A stretch of DNA of 64,000 nucleotides, taken from the NCBI GenBank assembly GCA_036250225.1, contig JAPZLL010000006.1:1488001-1552000 (forward strand), read 5' to 3'. This document shows positions 13,284 to 25,638 of the stretch, one piece after another. Position 1 is the first letter of the stretch. Every line of letters begins with the position of its first letter. The stretch is from Cercophora sp. LCS_1. Taxonomy: Eukaryota > Ascomycota > Sordariomycetes > Sordariales > Lasiosphaeriaceae. The notes below the pieces were generated by a model. The model did not search any database. It had not been told where the DNA came from and saw only the letters and a list, made by a program, of their open reading frames with translations. The translations under genes were made by a program, and so were the position numbers.

Positions 13284-13538
13284 ATGTGCTATCAACTAGT
13301 GGAGTTGTACTCGGCCTGCAGGTGCCTCTACTACCAGCACGCCGTCGACAGATGTGCGGCCTACGGACGGCCTGGTCACGGCATCCAAAGGAGGACGATA
13401 TTGGTGGGATATGCCTGCAGCGAACACACTCAGCGCGGGTCCAACTACGGTTATAGTGACTACGCACAACCGCAATACTCAGACTCTGGCTACCACTCTA
13501 GCCGATCCCACAAGAGCAGCTCCAGGGGCTACCGGTGA
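13284..13538 (+). CDS. Conserved small Cys-rich fungal protein of unknown function
   Basis: This is an 84-aa protein. It begins MCYQLVELYSACRCLYYQH and continues with DRC, YGRPGHGI and a VGYACSEH block. Cys at 2, 12, 14, 24 and 45 and several His residues suggest a small metal-binding fold. The C-terminus is low-complexity Ser/Tyr (SDYAQPQYSDSGYHSSRSHKSSS). I recall this N-terminal pattern as widespread in ascomycete proteomes without an assigned function. The frame is open further 5', but the family normally starts at this MCYQ methionine. It is the only convincing gene in about 11.5 kb, so it probably has an unusually long regulatory region or transcript leader. Function unknown. Confidence 0.72.
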   Translation: MCYQLVELYSACRCLYYQHAVDRCAAYGRPGHGIQRRTILVGYACSEHTQRGSNYGYSDYAQPQYSDSGYHSSRSHKSSSRGYR

Positions 13539-15650
13539 AACGTGTTGTCTTCGAAGATGGACTGCTGTTCACGGCATTCACCGCCCCTGTCACGTTTTGA
13601 CTTTGGCGGATGGGTTACCTATCTCTACTCGTTCCGCGCGAGGTCCTCCTCCCTCGCCCAAGCCCCGTCCCAGCTTTCCTACCTCTTTGTGGGCCATGAT
13701 CGCTTGATCTCGAGCTCGGCGCCTCCAGATATCCGGTGACTGGAGGTGTCCGAGCCTGTTACCGGCCCGGATTTGTACTCAACGAATGCCAAACGACAAA
13801 CCGAACAAGCAGATCTGTCATCGAAGACTGAGAGATCAGACGACTACACCCCGTTCGAAGAGGGGCTTAGCACCACGACGATCATAAACCGCCAGAAATC
13901 GAAACGTCTTTTCTCCAGCACTACACCGTCTTCCAGGACCTTTTCCCACGACGACTCACAATCGATTCCGCCTCGAGGCGGAGTTTTTCTTGCGGTATCT
14001 TGCGCCTTTGAGGTGCGTTTTTAGAGCCATCGGGGTTCCCTTGGGCCTTTACGGAAGCATAGCGACAGGGATTTTGCATTTGGGACTGGGCATGGCGCGC
14101 ATTGTACAACATTTGCTTTGCATTTTTCTTTCGGTTGTTGCTTGTATTCTTTTCTATGTCACTGCTCGTCGGTTCGGGAACATCATCAAGGAGAGTCATG
14201 CATATAGGGCACGATACCAGGCGTTTATGGGGAATAAGGATTACCAGGCAACTGGGGAGGGACATGTTTCTACACGACACGACCTGTGATGGTCAACCGT
14301 GTAGGCACCCCTTTTATTGGTTTCTTCGTGGTCTGGATACTCGCATCTTTTGTCTTTTCAACACTTTTTTCTCTAGCTAATCTTTTCTTGGTCCCGTCTC
14401 TCAGTCCTTTCTCTCTATCTATTGCTCTCGGAATGTTCCCATACCATGTTTGGGCGACGACACAGTCTTTTCCTTGAACCTCTAATCACTGTGCAGGACG
14501 CAGCGGACGAGTTGCTGATGGGCGGTCTAGACGGGGTATGACTTGATACGAAGGACGGAGAGGAACGAGGATGCAATTTATGACGTTACGCTGCCTGGTG
14601 GCTTGCAACGAGCCAGTTCTTTGCCCTCTTCTTTGGTTCAAGTCGGGTTTCAGATTTTTGTTTCTGTTTGTTGGCTGGAAGCGATGGATCTAATTCATCT
14701 CAATGTCCCTGACCTAGGCCGGAACATTGATCATGTCTCTAGCTCTGACATTGGCGGGCAGGACTCTCCCAATGAGAGGTGGTGGCTGATTGATTTCCTG
14801 GGAAAGCGTTCAGATGAGAGACATGGCGGGGCTGATGTCAAAGCGAACGAAATGTTACGATTGGAGGAGCGGGTGGCTGTTGGGCGGTGGAATTCAAGCC
14901 CGGTTTCGCATACCTCTGGATACACAGGAGTCTAGTTGACATGAGACAAAAGAGAACATGGGTCATGATACCAAAATACCTACTCACCCAGAAGACCGAT
15001 GTGAAAATCGCTAGCAAAAAGAACAGTGCATTGTGATCCCAGTTTGCAGCCACAAAAAGAGAAATTTACCGTGAGGCTTGTGAGTGAGGGAGCCACTTGA
15101 TGCTGGTTAGTTTGCCTCGCAGAATAAGTCCCGAAACGGGGTTAGCATGGGTTCAGTTTCTTGGTTTCCGTCCGTTGCTTGTCTCCCTGGACAAACAGTG
15201 TGAAGCAGTGCAGGCAAACGTTTGTGGTTGAACGGGCGCTGTGTTACGCACAGCTGTCGTCCGTAAGCAACGTCGATTGGTCCAAAAACAAGGCGAGAAA
15301 AAAAAAGCCAGGCGCCAAAGTTTAAAAATGGGGGCTAAAGCCTTGAACGGCTTTCTCGCCCTGTCCCTTTTTACGGTTACTTGCTGAGGGCTGAGCAACT
15401 TCCAGCTAGCCTTGCATGTCAGCACCTTGTTCTTGGACGAGCCTGACGAGCGAGTGAGGAGGTTGGAAAAAGCGGCCAATGGCGGGTCTTGACGGGCTGC
15501 GAGAGAGAAGGAGGAAAAAAAAAAAAGGCTGTTGGGGCTAAAAATAACCAATATGGGCATTTTGCCCCCCTACCCACTTCTCCCTTTCTGGGGGACAGAG
15601 CCAGGGCCCTGGGCAAAAAAGACCAGATGACGGTGTCTGTCCGTTTGGCT

Positions 15651-15685
15651 GGGCTGGGCTGCACTGCACTGCGCTGCACTGCGCT
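15651..15685. repeat. Seven tandem GNNCT pentamers
   Basis: Units read GGGCT twice, GCACT twice, then GCGCT, GCACT and GCGCT, with no gaps. This is a small degenerate minisatellite in non-coding sequence. Confidence 0.85.
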
Positions 15686-16488
15686 CCGGCACGCTTCGCT
15701 GCGCGGCCTCCCCCGAGACCTGGAAGACCCGGCTTTTTTGGCTGGCAAATAGTGGGATATTGTGAGACATGGCCGTTAGGTTGTGAGCTTTAGGCAAGGG
15801 GATGGGGTCCAAAAATATCGACGCGGACGCGAGGGGATTGGTTTTGGACAATGTTATTGGGGATATTGGGTGGGAGAGCTACGAATAGATGCAGCCTGGT
15901 TGGTTTCGGTTTGGGTTGGGTTAGTTTGGTTGGTTTGCAAATGTCCATGAGGTCGTTTGCATTTGTGTGCGTGTGGTGACGTCTTTTGATGCGTATCGCA
16001 TGATAGCGTACGGCGTTGCAAGACAGTCTTCCATGAGACCCGAAAGGCGGCCGGGCTGGTTTTTTTGGTGATGGGCGGGAAAATACTCACCCAAGAAAAA
16101 ACCTGGGTGACTTGGAGGTGATGTGATGTGATGTATGCGAAATGCTTTGCAGATGCTGCCAGGCATGTGAGTTGACGTGTCTGTCCGCATCACACCACAC
16201 ACGTACACACACACACACGTCTCCAGGTCCCGAGACTCCCGTCCCTCCCCAATGCCGTAGCAGGGGCTGTTTCCGCGTGCCCACCCGCCCGTCCGGGACG
16301 GAGCGGTGCAAGGTGCCGGTGGAACGGTAAGGTAGTGTGCCTGAGCGAGACAAGACAAGACCACGCGGATTTTAGATTGAACAAAAAGCCAGAGTTGCGC
16401 AGTATTCCGAAGTTCGATCGTCCAACCAAAGATGAAACCGCTAACGCAGATGCGCATCATTCGATCTTTCGCCGCCGCCCTCGCCGCC

Positions 16489-16490
<2 letters not shown>

Positions 16491-16538
<48 letters not shown>
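16491..16538. repeat. (GT)24 microsatellite
   Basis: There are 24 uninterrupted GT units, followed by a short T run. A shorter (CA)n-like patch lies at about 16195-16220. It is non-coding and likely to be length-polymorphic. Confidence 0.97.
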
Positions 16539-16543
<5 letters not shown>

Positions 16544-18111
16544 CTGCGATGGGTGGGTGTAGGTAGGTGCGAGTGAGGCGGAGGGCTGTGCCGTTGATGG
16601 GCGTGGCGCAAAACCCCAGCTAGCGTCTGACAAAGACGGAGAAGAGAAAAGAAAACAAGATTCCGGATTTGTTATTCTCGCGGGCGCTTGTCTCTTGCTG
16701 TTCTTTCGAGAACTTTGGTCTTACCCTACTCCGCCATTTAGCATCGACGAAAACACGTGTGGATGAGACGGTAACCGCGGGCGCGGGTACCGGAGGGTCT
16801 TGGCCCCGGTCTATTGTTGGTTGGGGAGGCGCGCCATCTGTGGTGAGATTGAGGGGGGATGCCCTGGATGGGTGTGTGGATGACGGGGTTTGGCGGAGGA
16901 GGTACGGGCAAGTCCGCACTTGTTTTCCGCACCGGGCACGAGAGCGTGATTGTGTGAATCGGAATATTGTAAGCGGATTCGGTACGTTCAATGTGCCGTA
17001 GGCCAACGACTACGGGAGTTAGTGGGGTAGGTTGAAGAAACGGTCTCCGGATCGTCGGATCTACACTGCTGTTGCGCGCTTGACGCGGGACCTCGCGGCT
17101 ATGTGTCCAGACTGGTGTGGCACGCGTCAACTTGCTGCAAGGTGCTCAAGAGAAGCATGAAGAGCCAGTGGTGGCACTTTTGCGGGGAGATTTCGGGGGA
17201 TGCCTGGATGGGTGCATCTCGGACTTTGTTACCCCCCGCGTGAGATGGCTGAGACGGCCACGACGATGCACCTTGTCATTTGTCATGTCTTCCTCGGGTT
17301 TCGATGAAAACGGAGACGAGACGGGAGAACCGCGGTGGTGGCGCGGCGCCTTTGGAGTTTGGGTAGGCTCATGGCTGAGATGCGCACCATATCTGCTCCC
17401 GTACCACCAAGTGCTTGGTCAGGTCTCGTTTTATCACGATGCGCCGGTATTCGGGCCGTGATTTTCTCGTTGGTGTTGACGATGCGAGGTGAATGCGACA
17501 CGACGTTGACGTTGGTGCTCATCTGAAGTCTGCTTCAAGTGTGTTGGGGACTTACCCGTCGTCGACTGACGCTAGGCCCGACGGGTCACTGTAAGCCTGC
17601 TGTCTCCAGCAGAGAAACCCTCCCGAGCCCACTAAACTGTCGTGAGGTGTGGATGCTGTGGTCTTGACTTCCCGTCCTTCCTGCTGTGACGCGGCGAGCC
17701 GGTCGTTAGTGGACGGACCACTGTCAGAGCCTGACAGAAAGTGACGTCAAGGGAAGACCCTCGTGCACGCGATACAGAATGCTCGTTTATCACGAATTGC
17801 AGGGCCTGGGACTCTTCAGTTGCGGAAAGCAAAGCATCTGCGAGAAGTCAATCGGGGTTAATAATCCACACTCGCGTGAGCGTCGAGGTAGCCGAGAGAT
17901 AATAGATTGTGATTTTGCCTGTGGTTTGACCAGTGCTTGCTTGAAGCCACAATTTGTTGTACGAACAGTGGGTCTCACTGGAAAGGTACCCGAAGCTATC
18001 AAGTTCCCCGCGACGCGCTCAACGCGTCTCCCGCGATATTAGGTTCGTCCGTAACGAGGCAACGACGCACGCCGAAAATTAGCATGACCACATCGGGTTT
18101 CTTGATGAACG

Positions 18112-20378
18112 ATGGAATCAAAACTGCAAGAGGCCCGAGTCCATGCCAAGGAACACCGCCATGAGCAGGCGATGAGTACGATCCTCAAGGCAAGCCAGAG
18201 AACAGCATTGAAAGCTCAGCAAACTGACGGTGCAATAGGCCTTGGCTCTCTGCACGTGCGAAACTGCCAAACCCCACGGAAAGGACAAATCCTGCAACAT
18301 TCGACAATGCATCACCGCATTGCAAAGTTCTGATGTCGATGGTTTGTGGAAAGAGATTCAGTCAGGCAAGTGTGCTTGTGGTCTCACTTGGCCGGCCTGC
18401 ACCCAGCCAATCCACGCCGAGGCTGTTGATGAACTTGCTGCTTGCTTGGAAAAGGCCGGCTGCTATGTTGCAGCTTTTTCGACCGCACTTGGTCTAGTTC
18501 GAATGAACCCGGCGTCTCCTGTTGGGTATTGCCGCGTCGTCAAGATCATCCGCCTGTTGGTTTCGAAACGTTCCGAGCCCGAGGTGGCGCGCTCACTGGC
18601 AGTCATCGTCCGGGATGCTCGACTGAGCTCGGCCACTAGGTTTGCCGACTTGGTGAAGCCGTTCATCCGATGTGGCATCCACAACACCAAGACATATGGC
18701 AAAGGCCTAGTTACGAAGTACCACGTAAGTTGGCACCTCTTTCAGTTTGCTGGATGCTGGCTGACCACAGTTAGATGGTACTCCATAGGATGGCCCACAG
18801 TCTAGGTATGGCTGAGGCCAAAAGGGACCCCATGAGAACGCTGCCGAGAGAGCTCATCAGCTTGGTCTTTTCGTTTCTTGATCTTACCAGCCTCTGGTGA
18901 GTTGCTCCCTCTTATCGTGCTAGTGGCCCTAACGTAAATAGTCGATGCAAGCGTGTCAGCAAAGAATGGGCAAGGATATTGATCTCTGACAAAGCAGCAT
19001 GGGCCCATGTACACATGACCAGGCCACGGAATCCAGGACGATACTTTGAAAAGTTTCTCAGATACCGCCCTGGCATCAGAAACCTCATCATGGAGGATGT
19101 TCAGGATTTCGGCTTGACAACGGCCAGGGTGGGAACTCTGTGTGCTTTACAGGACCTGAGGCGTCTCCATCTCGGCATAGCAAAAAAGGGCTACGCTTTC
19201 CCACCTCCTGAGCCCAACAAGATTCTTGGCCTGCAATTGCCTCGTCGACTTTGCGCATTAACCCACCTCTCATTACGCATTACCGAGGCGAGGAATTTTG
19301 TGATCCCTGAACTCATGACGTCCTTTCGGGAGACCCTCGAGGACATTGATGTTGTTAGTGGGTCGGTTCGTCATCTAGCGACGTTCGATGCCAACAATCC
19401 GTTTCCGCGTCTCAAGAGGCTGCGCCTTTTCCACACGGGAGATGGGTTCCCGAAGATTCAAATGGTCAGTGACACATCGTCACTTCTCATTCTCAGTACT
19501 GATGATTCCAGGAAAACCTTGTATCTGCATGTCCGCAGCTGGAGGAGCTCTGTATCAACGGGTTCACGGTTGAGAACGACCTTCCATCTGCCTTGAATCC
19601 CGCCCAACCAGGGGAGCATACTCGCTGGCTCAATCTCCGCCGTCTTATCTTCGGCCCTCTCACGAAACACCACCGCTTCCTTTCTGTGAGGTGTCCAGTA
19701 GGGCACCTACTTCCCACTCTTTCCTCTCTTGAACATCTCGAACTTCTCGGTCAAGATCCTTGCCATGCCAGCGACTGCCGTTTCGTCGCGGATGAGGATG
19801 GCCCTGTTAACGTATATATCGACGAAGAACCGTCTGAGCATTCGCCATTTCCAATACTCAAGACCTTTCGTTGTCGCACCACCACTGAACCCAAGCTACT
19901 ACAACACGTTATCAGCGAAGCAGCAGAAAAAGGCGTCCTTGAGACTCTTGAGCTTTCCATCGGCGCAAGTTTAGAGGGGTTACATATGTCTACCCAGCAC
20001 CGCGAAAACCGCCAGCCCCGTCCTGCCGAAGCTTACAGCTTCACGGTATGCGACGGCGTCAAGAGTTTAGGTCTGTACGATTTCAACTGGGCCCCAGCGG
20101 GCCATTACAGCGCGTTTGACGGCGAGCCGTTTCTCACCTGGCTGGCCATGTTCAAGAGTGTCGAGACGGTGGCATTTTACCCTGGAGCATACTCGGGTGT
20201 CGCTAGCATGGTTATACGGATCATGAAGGAGTTTCCCAGCGTCAAGGTCATCTATCAGGATCGGCTGGAGGGAGCGGACTGGGACCACGCGAGAACACTG
20301 GGAAAGAAGTACGGCGTTGAGGTGAAGCATGTAAAGGGCTATGCACCTACTGCTTATTCGGGCTATGAGGCGTGGTGA
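18112..20378 (+). CDS. F-box protein with TPR-like N-terminus and LRR-like C-terminus
   Basis: Five exons (18112-18189, 18239-18724, 18775-18896, 18942-19464, 19512-20378) give 691 aa. Residues 1-185 are helical and TPR-like, starting MESKLQEARVHAKEHRHEQA. An F-box follows at about 211-245 (LPRELISLVFSFLDLTSLCR, then KRVSKEWARIL), itself split by intron 3. The rest (about 260-690) is Leu-rich with LxxLxLxx spacing, compatible with irregular leucine-rich repeats as the substrate-recognition part of an SCF ubiquitin ligase. The substrate is unknown. Intron 1 is only 49 bp and uses a GC donor (AAG|gcaagc). The other four junctions are GT-AG, and every phase is consistent. The gene converges on the DYRK kinase. 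Confidence 0.85.
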
Positions 20379-21259
20379 GCGACAGCTGCCTTGTTGTCTT
20401 GGTCAACGGCTGTGTTGGAAGTTGGAGAGGAGGCTTTCTTTACAGTTCCACAAGGGGCGCTGTTGCTATTAGGGCGGCGGCAGCATCTTGGTCCCGCTAC
20501 CCACAACTCGAAAAGCCCATGCTACAGGCAAATGGCTGGCTTGGGATAGAGGAGTAAAAGGCGATGAAAATAAGATGGCTCATAACATGATCGGATGGCC
20601 CTCAGATCGCCGCTGTCGCCTCAGTTTCTGCCCACTTTGAATGTATCGAACAGATCAATCAATCATCACTCGTGTCTTCATTTCAGGCATAAAAAGTTGA
20701 ACGCTTGAATTTTGATCGACGCCAATTCCAATCATCGACGTAACCAGCCAGCCCAGCCAGCCAATCGTCCATCCAGACGTGACCATTGCCAAAAAGAAAA
20801 CAGGTCCACCATCAAATAACCACCAATGGCCAGTGAAGGAGAGAACACACGTAGCCATTAAAAAAGCCGAGTAGTTTCATGCGTTCGTTGTCTTTGGGCA
20901 AGGGGGGAGTGGTAGTGGTGGTAATGAAGAATAACAAAGTTTGATAAAGCTTGTTTGACAAGAAACCGCAACAAAGGGTGACAACGACAACAACACGCAA
21001 TGCCATGCAAAATGTGGTATCATCAACCATCTTCATCCCATCAAAAACCCGAAAGCCTGAGAAAGTAGAATTCTTCCCATCGTGACACAGGCATCGGCTT
21101 CTAATCCCATCAATCACAACCCATTCGCACGTATCACATTCATCCCCTACCGCCCGTATTAAAAGCAGCCCCCTTTTTTTGTCATCTCTCATCGTACCCA
21201 GCCGATTATCAAATCTTGCAAAGGTGCAAACCTCTCATCCTAGCCGGCGTTGGCTCCCT
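20379..21259. other. Convergent 3' intergenic region
   Basis: This region lies between the stop codons of the F-box gene and the kinase gene. It holds two 3' UTRs. Open frames here show no recognisable protein. Confidence 0.5.
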
Positions 21260-24200
21260 CTAGGGCCGCCTACCCATGGCGACCGTAGCCCCGGCGGCGG
21301 CGAGGTCCTGCTTGGCGCTCACACTGCGGCCCGATGCCCTTGGAAGACTGCTGTTTCCGATAGACCCCGTGTTGGCATAACTAGCGTTGGTGCCGGTGCT
21401 GACTCGCTTGATCCCAATTCCGCCCGCCACACTTGATGTGGTGCTAACCCCAGAGGTCCGACGTGAAACCGAGGCAGACATACCCTGCTTGAGCGGGCTG
21501 ACGGTGGGGACTCCCGTGCTCTCGCGTGGCCGGAGCGAACTACTGGCTTTGGCGGCGGCTGGTGGCTCCGGAAGAGGTCGTGGCGTTGAGCTAATGCTGT
21601 TGACCCGCTTTGACGGCGACGAGTCGCGCAGACGGGGAATGGGTACCGATGTCTTTTGGCCTGTGATGAACTCGTGGCGGATAGCTTCATCAGGCTTCAT
21701 CCGGCGGTCGGGATCCCAGCGAAGACATTTGGCAATAAAGTCAAGGAATGGCTCGTCATCACATTTGAGCACTTGTTGTAGAGTCTTGGATGATGGGCGG
21801 CGGCGGCGGCCTTTCGAGGAGACCGTGAGACGAGGCTTACCCATGCTGTCGAAGAAAAGCTTCTTGCGCGTCGACTTTTCGATCAGGTGTTTCTCCGGCG
21901 GACCAAAGACCTCCATAATGCAAGCCAGCTGCTCTTGCTCGTTCTCGCCCGGGAAAATGGGTACTCCGGTATAAAGTTCGGCGAGGATGCAGCCTAACGA
22001 CCACATGTCAATCGGCATGCCATAAGTCATGCCGAGAATGACCTCAGGGGACCGGTAAAAGCGGGACTGGATGTACGTGTAGACCTTTTCATTTTCGAAG
22101 CAGCTCGACCCAAAATCGATGACCTTGATTTCTGAATGCAACGGATGACGGAGGAGGATATTCTCGGGCTTCAGATCGCAATGGATCACCTTGTGCTGTT
22201 TGAGGAGGTTGAGTGAGCTCAACAGCTGTTTCGTGAAACGCCGGATTAGCTTCAGTGAGAAGCCGCGGAAGGCGTTGGACTTGATGAACTCGTAGAGATT
22301 CATGTCGAGGAGTTCGGTTGAGATGCAGAGATGCCCACGGAAGTAGAAGCTGTGGGTAAAGTTGACCATGCTGTACTTGTTCTTGGGGTCCTATGAGTAT
22401 GTTAGCCGAGCTTGCTAGGTGTCTCAAGTTGGTACCAAAACTCACCCATTCGCGCAGCTTTTGTAGAATGTTGACCTCAACAAGAGCCTGCTGATGGAAC
22501 CGTTTTTTGTTGCGAATGATCTTCACAGCGACAAGAACACCGGTTTTGTGGTCAATGCACCTCACGACCTGTCCGAAACTTCCCTTTCCAAGAACATCAA
22601 TGATCTCGTACCGGTACGCCAGGTGGTCCCCGGCCACGATACTGTAGTCTCCACGCTCATCATCATATCCGAAATTGGGGCTGTCGGACTGGAGGTTGCC
22701 GACAACCTTGGCAGCGTTCTGGGTGCCACAGAAGTAGATGTCCTTGTAATCTACAATCTCGCCCCGTTCGTAGATGTTGAGAACCGCGATCCGAATTGCC
22801 TCTTGCGGGCTGACCCGTTCCTTCGCCGTGGCCCGCTTCCGCAAAGCATCCAACGTCCTCGCCGCCAGTTCCGTCTCCTTCCGCCGCTGCCCCAATTTTT
22901 TCATTTCGTCCTCGGCGACTAGATCGTCCTTATCAAGATCAGCCGTCCACACGTCGTGGTGGCGGAGCGTGCTCGTCGAGCTCTTGGGCTTGAGGATCTT
23001 CTGCACCACCGATGCGTTGTACGAAAGCGTCGAACGTTCTGCCACAGTATCAAGTGTCGATTCCTTCTTGGTCAAGCTGTCGCTGCGGTTACGATCCTGT
23101 GCGATTATGGCGTTGAGACTTGAGGCAGAGCTCTTACGTCTCCGTGTCTCGAGATACGTCCCGGTTGTGCTCGACTTTGTAGAAGGTGTTGGACTAGGGG
23201 CCTTGGACGTGGAAACATTATTGAGGGTTGCAGAAATGGGAATCCTCGGCGGTGGCATAGAATCATGTTTGACGTTGCTGTGTTCGGCTTTGTCACCGTG
23301 AAGCTGCCCGATGCTGTTTTTAGAGGCGCTTCGCTTCCAGGATAAACTGAGTTTCCGCCGCAGAGAGCTCATGGATGACGGCGTCGGCGGCTCATCGGGG
23401 CTGGAAAGCGGAGGTGGAGATTTGGTCCCTGGAGGCTTTGTGGTGATGGATTTCGGCGCTCGCGGACCAGAAGGTTTCGGCTGATGGGTGGGCACGTCGG
23501 GTACCACATCTAGTGGCAGAGTGTAATCTCCCCCGGTCTTTGATCGCTTGATGAAGGCCGATTCCAGGTTTCCTCCCTTTGGCACCGAAGACGACAAGAA
23601 AGGCGACATTCCGGACCGTTGATTGCCTGTTTTTACATCTGAAGCGGCAAACGACTCTAAAGAGCTCGTGGGATCCACTGGGACGGGACTTTCCCGTCTC
23701 GTCCGGTGAACAGAACTACTGCTTCTCAGATGCTGGACGTCTGTTCTCTCCTCGGCCCGGTTCCGGGAGAAGAATGTGCTCTTGGATGCTGTCATTGGGG
23801 TCGTCGGAGTCTTAGCAATCAACCTGGCCGGAGGTGGCGACAACTTCCCGCCAGACACGCCCTGTTCTTGAAGAGCCGCTATCTTGGCGGCGGTTGGAGT
23901 ACTTAGCGGCCCAAGCGTGATGGGAGGGAGTCTCAAGGGCTGCAGGTTCTTCTTGGTCGGTGCTGAAGCTTTCTTCTCTCCTTCTACTTTGGATGTGTGG
24001 ACTGATTTGCGGTTGCTCTGCCGACGCTGAACCTTAGCAGGCAGCCCCTCATTCATCGAGATGCTCCCCGTTGAGTTACTATTAACGCTGCTAGCATCAA
24101 AGGCGAGGGTGGATTTGCGCTTGTCCAAAAAGGACAGTTCGGCGGGTGATTCCTTGGGCGACTCGTACACTTTGGGAATCGCTGGCACCGGAGGGACGTC

Positions 24201-25638
24201 TTCGTCTTCCTCTCCAGTTGCGGGATTATGCAGATTTAATGCCTTGGGGGCCGGCAATCTCGAGCTCCCTGCCTGAGAATTCCGGGGCTGGATCGAACCG
24301 GTGGATGTCCGCACAGTGTTGAAACTATTCGTCGACCCAACTGAAAGACCCGAGCTGTACGACTTTCGATTGATATCGGGGGTCGTCCGTGAAGATGACG
24401 GGGTGGAAATCTTGCGCGGAAGCATAGACGGAGACCGCGAGGAAGCACGAATTTCCGTAGCAAGAGGCAATGGATGTGTTGATGTCTGACTTGGGGTTTG
24501 GTTTTGATTTTGATGCAGCGACATCCGTTTCATCCTCCTCGTGTCCGTCGGGCTAATGGTTCTTGCGCCAAGACCAGATGCGTGAGGGACGCCAGGCATG
24601 ACGGGCACCCTCTTCCCTGAGGCAGGATTGGCACCCTTAGTTGCGTGCCGCGGGGATCGTGGGAGGGCCATGGAGAGATGGCTCTGGTCCACAGAGAGGG
24701 TGCTGGTGTCTGGTGACAGCATTGCCTGGCTGGCCCTTGGCGGCGGTTGCACAGACCTTGCTTTGGACGCCCGCGAACCTGTCAGATTCCGCGTCGTGTC
24801 GCCCATCGGGCGAGAGCCTCCGTCTATCGAGGTGCGGGTAGAGTCGATGCCATTCCTATCCGACAAAGACGCCATACTCGGTCTTCGCTTCCGGGACTCA
24901 AAATCCCCACCATCATACATGCCTGGGCCGACCGACTTCCTAGGAGGCTTGACCGCATTGACATTTGATACTGGAGGGTAGTGACTCTGCCGTCGTGGGC
25001 GCATCGCTGCCGGGGCTGTTGGCGCGCCAGGGACACCGGGATTGCTAGATACCGTCGAAGATCCACTCGGTTGTCTGCTCGACGTGCTGGGTCGTCGCAG
25101 TATAGAGCCAGACCGCCCAGGACGCGTTGACAGGCTCTGCTGGGAAGTCCGCGAAGTAGCGGCAGCCTGGCCGACGCCTGAGTGCTCAACCATCTTGTCG
25201 ATTGCAACGCTCCGCTCCCCCAATATGCTTCCTTGGCCAGTGGGAGATGGAAACTGTGTTAGCTTGAAATCGGTGGATGCGGACTCGAGGCTGCTCTGAA
25301 GGTCGTCAAAGCTAACTGAAGGGAGAAAATCGAAGGATGCGGTGGTCGAATCGTTCGCGTCGTCGGTCCCATTCCTCCCGCCAAAAGAAAAAAGAGAATG
25401 GTTGTTGGCAGACGATGCGCTCAGCATTGGGGCGTCGGCAGCGGATCGACGAAGTGATCCAATCTTTGTAGGACTGGTATTCTCTCTACTCCTGTAAAAG
25501 CAAGTAATGTTAGTTGGTTACCCAACCACGACAGCAAGGGCGAAACCGGGGGATCATGGGTCGGAGTGGGGGGTCCGACCTGGAGGGTAGCTGGCTCTCC
25601 CGTCGAGGGCCAGCGGGGGCGTGATGTTCCCTGTTCAT
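21260..25638 (-). CDS. pom1: DYRK-family protein kinase, Pom1-like
   Basis: Three exons (25638-25580, 25491-22446, 22390-21260) give 1,411 aa. The N-terminal 970 residues are Ser/Pro/Thr-rich and disordered, with many basic patches. The kinase domain spans about 981-1277: glycine loop GKGSFG, VAVKII lysine, HCDLKPEN catalytic loop (about 1104-1112), DFG (about 1127), the DYRK activation-loop Y-x-Y in VYTYIQSRFYRSPEVILG, and a CMGC insert region. DYRKs phosphorylate their second loop Tyr in cis. In fission yeast Pom1 sets cell polarity and size from cortical gradients; that role is inference here. A first exon of 59 nt, 88 bp upstream, adds MNREHHAP and joins in frame to SRENTSPTKIG. Without it the start would be at 25427. 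Confidence 0.88.

Larger units (their letters stand above)
13539..18111. other. 4.6-kb gene-poor interval
   Basis: No convincing gene. Frames at 13746-14024 and 13990-14289 could be part of the 3' region of the small Cys-rich gene or an unrecognised small gene, but no start and splice model supports either. The interval also holds pentamer repeats and a (GT)24 microsatellite, listed separately. Confidence 0.45.

Noticed and set aside
13746..14289. Two frames after the Cys-rich gene (STTTIINRQKSKRLFSSTTP; GVPLGLYGSIATGILHLGLG)
   Set aside because: The first lacks an ATG, no splice model joins them, and I recognise neither. They may be 3' UTR.
22494..22922. Plus-strand frames across the kinase gene
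   Set aside because: They are antisense shadows of the DYRK kinase exons and show no protein features of their own.
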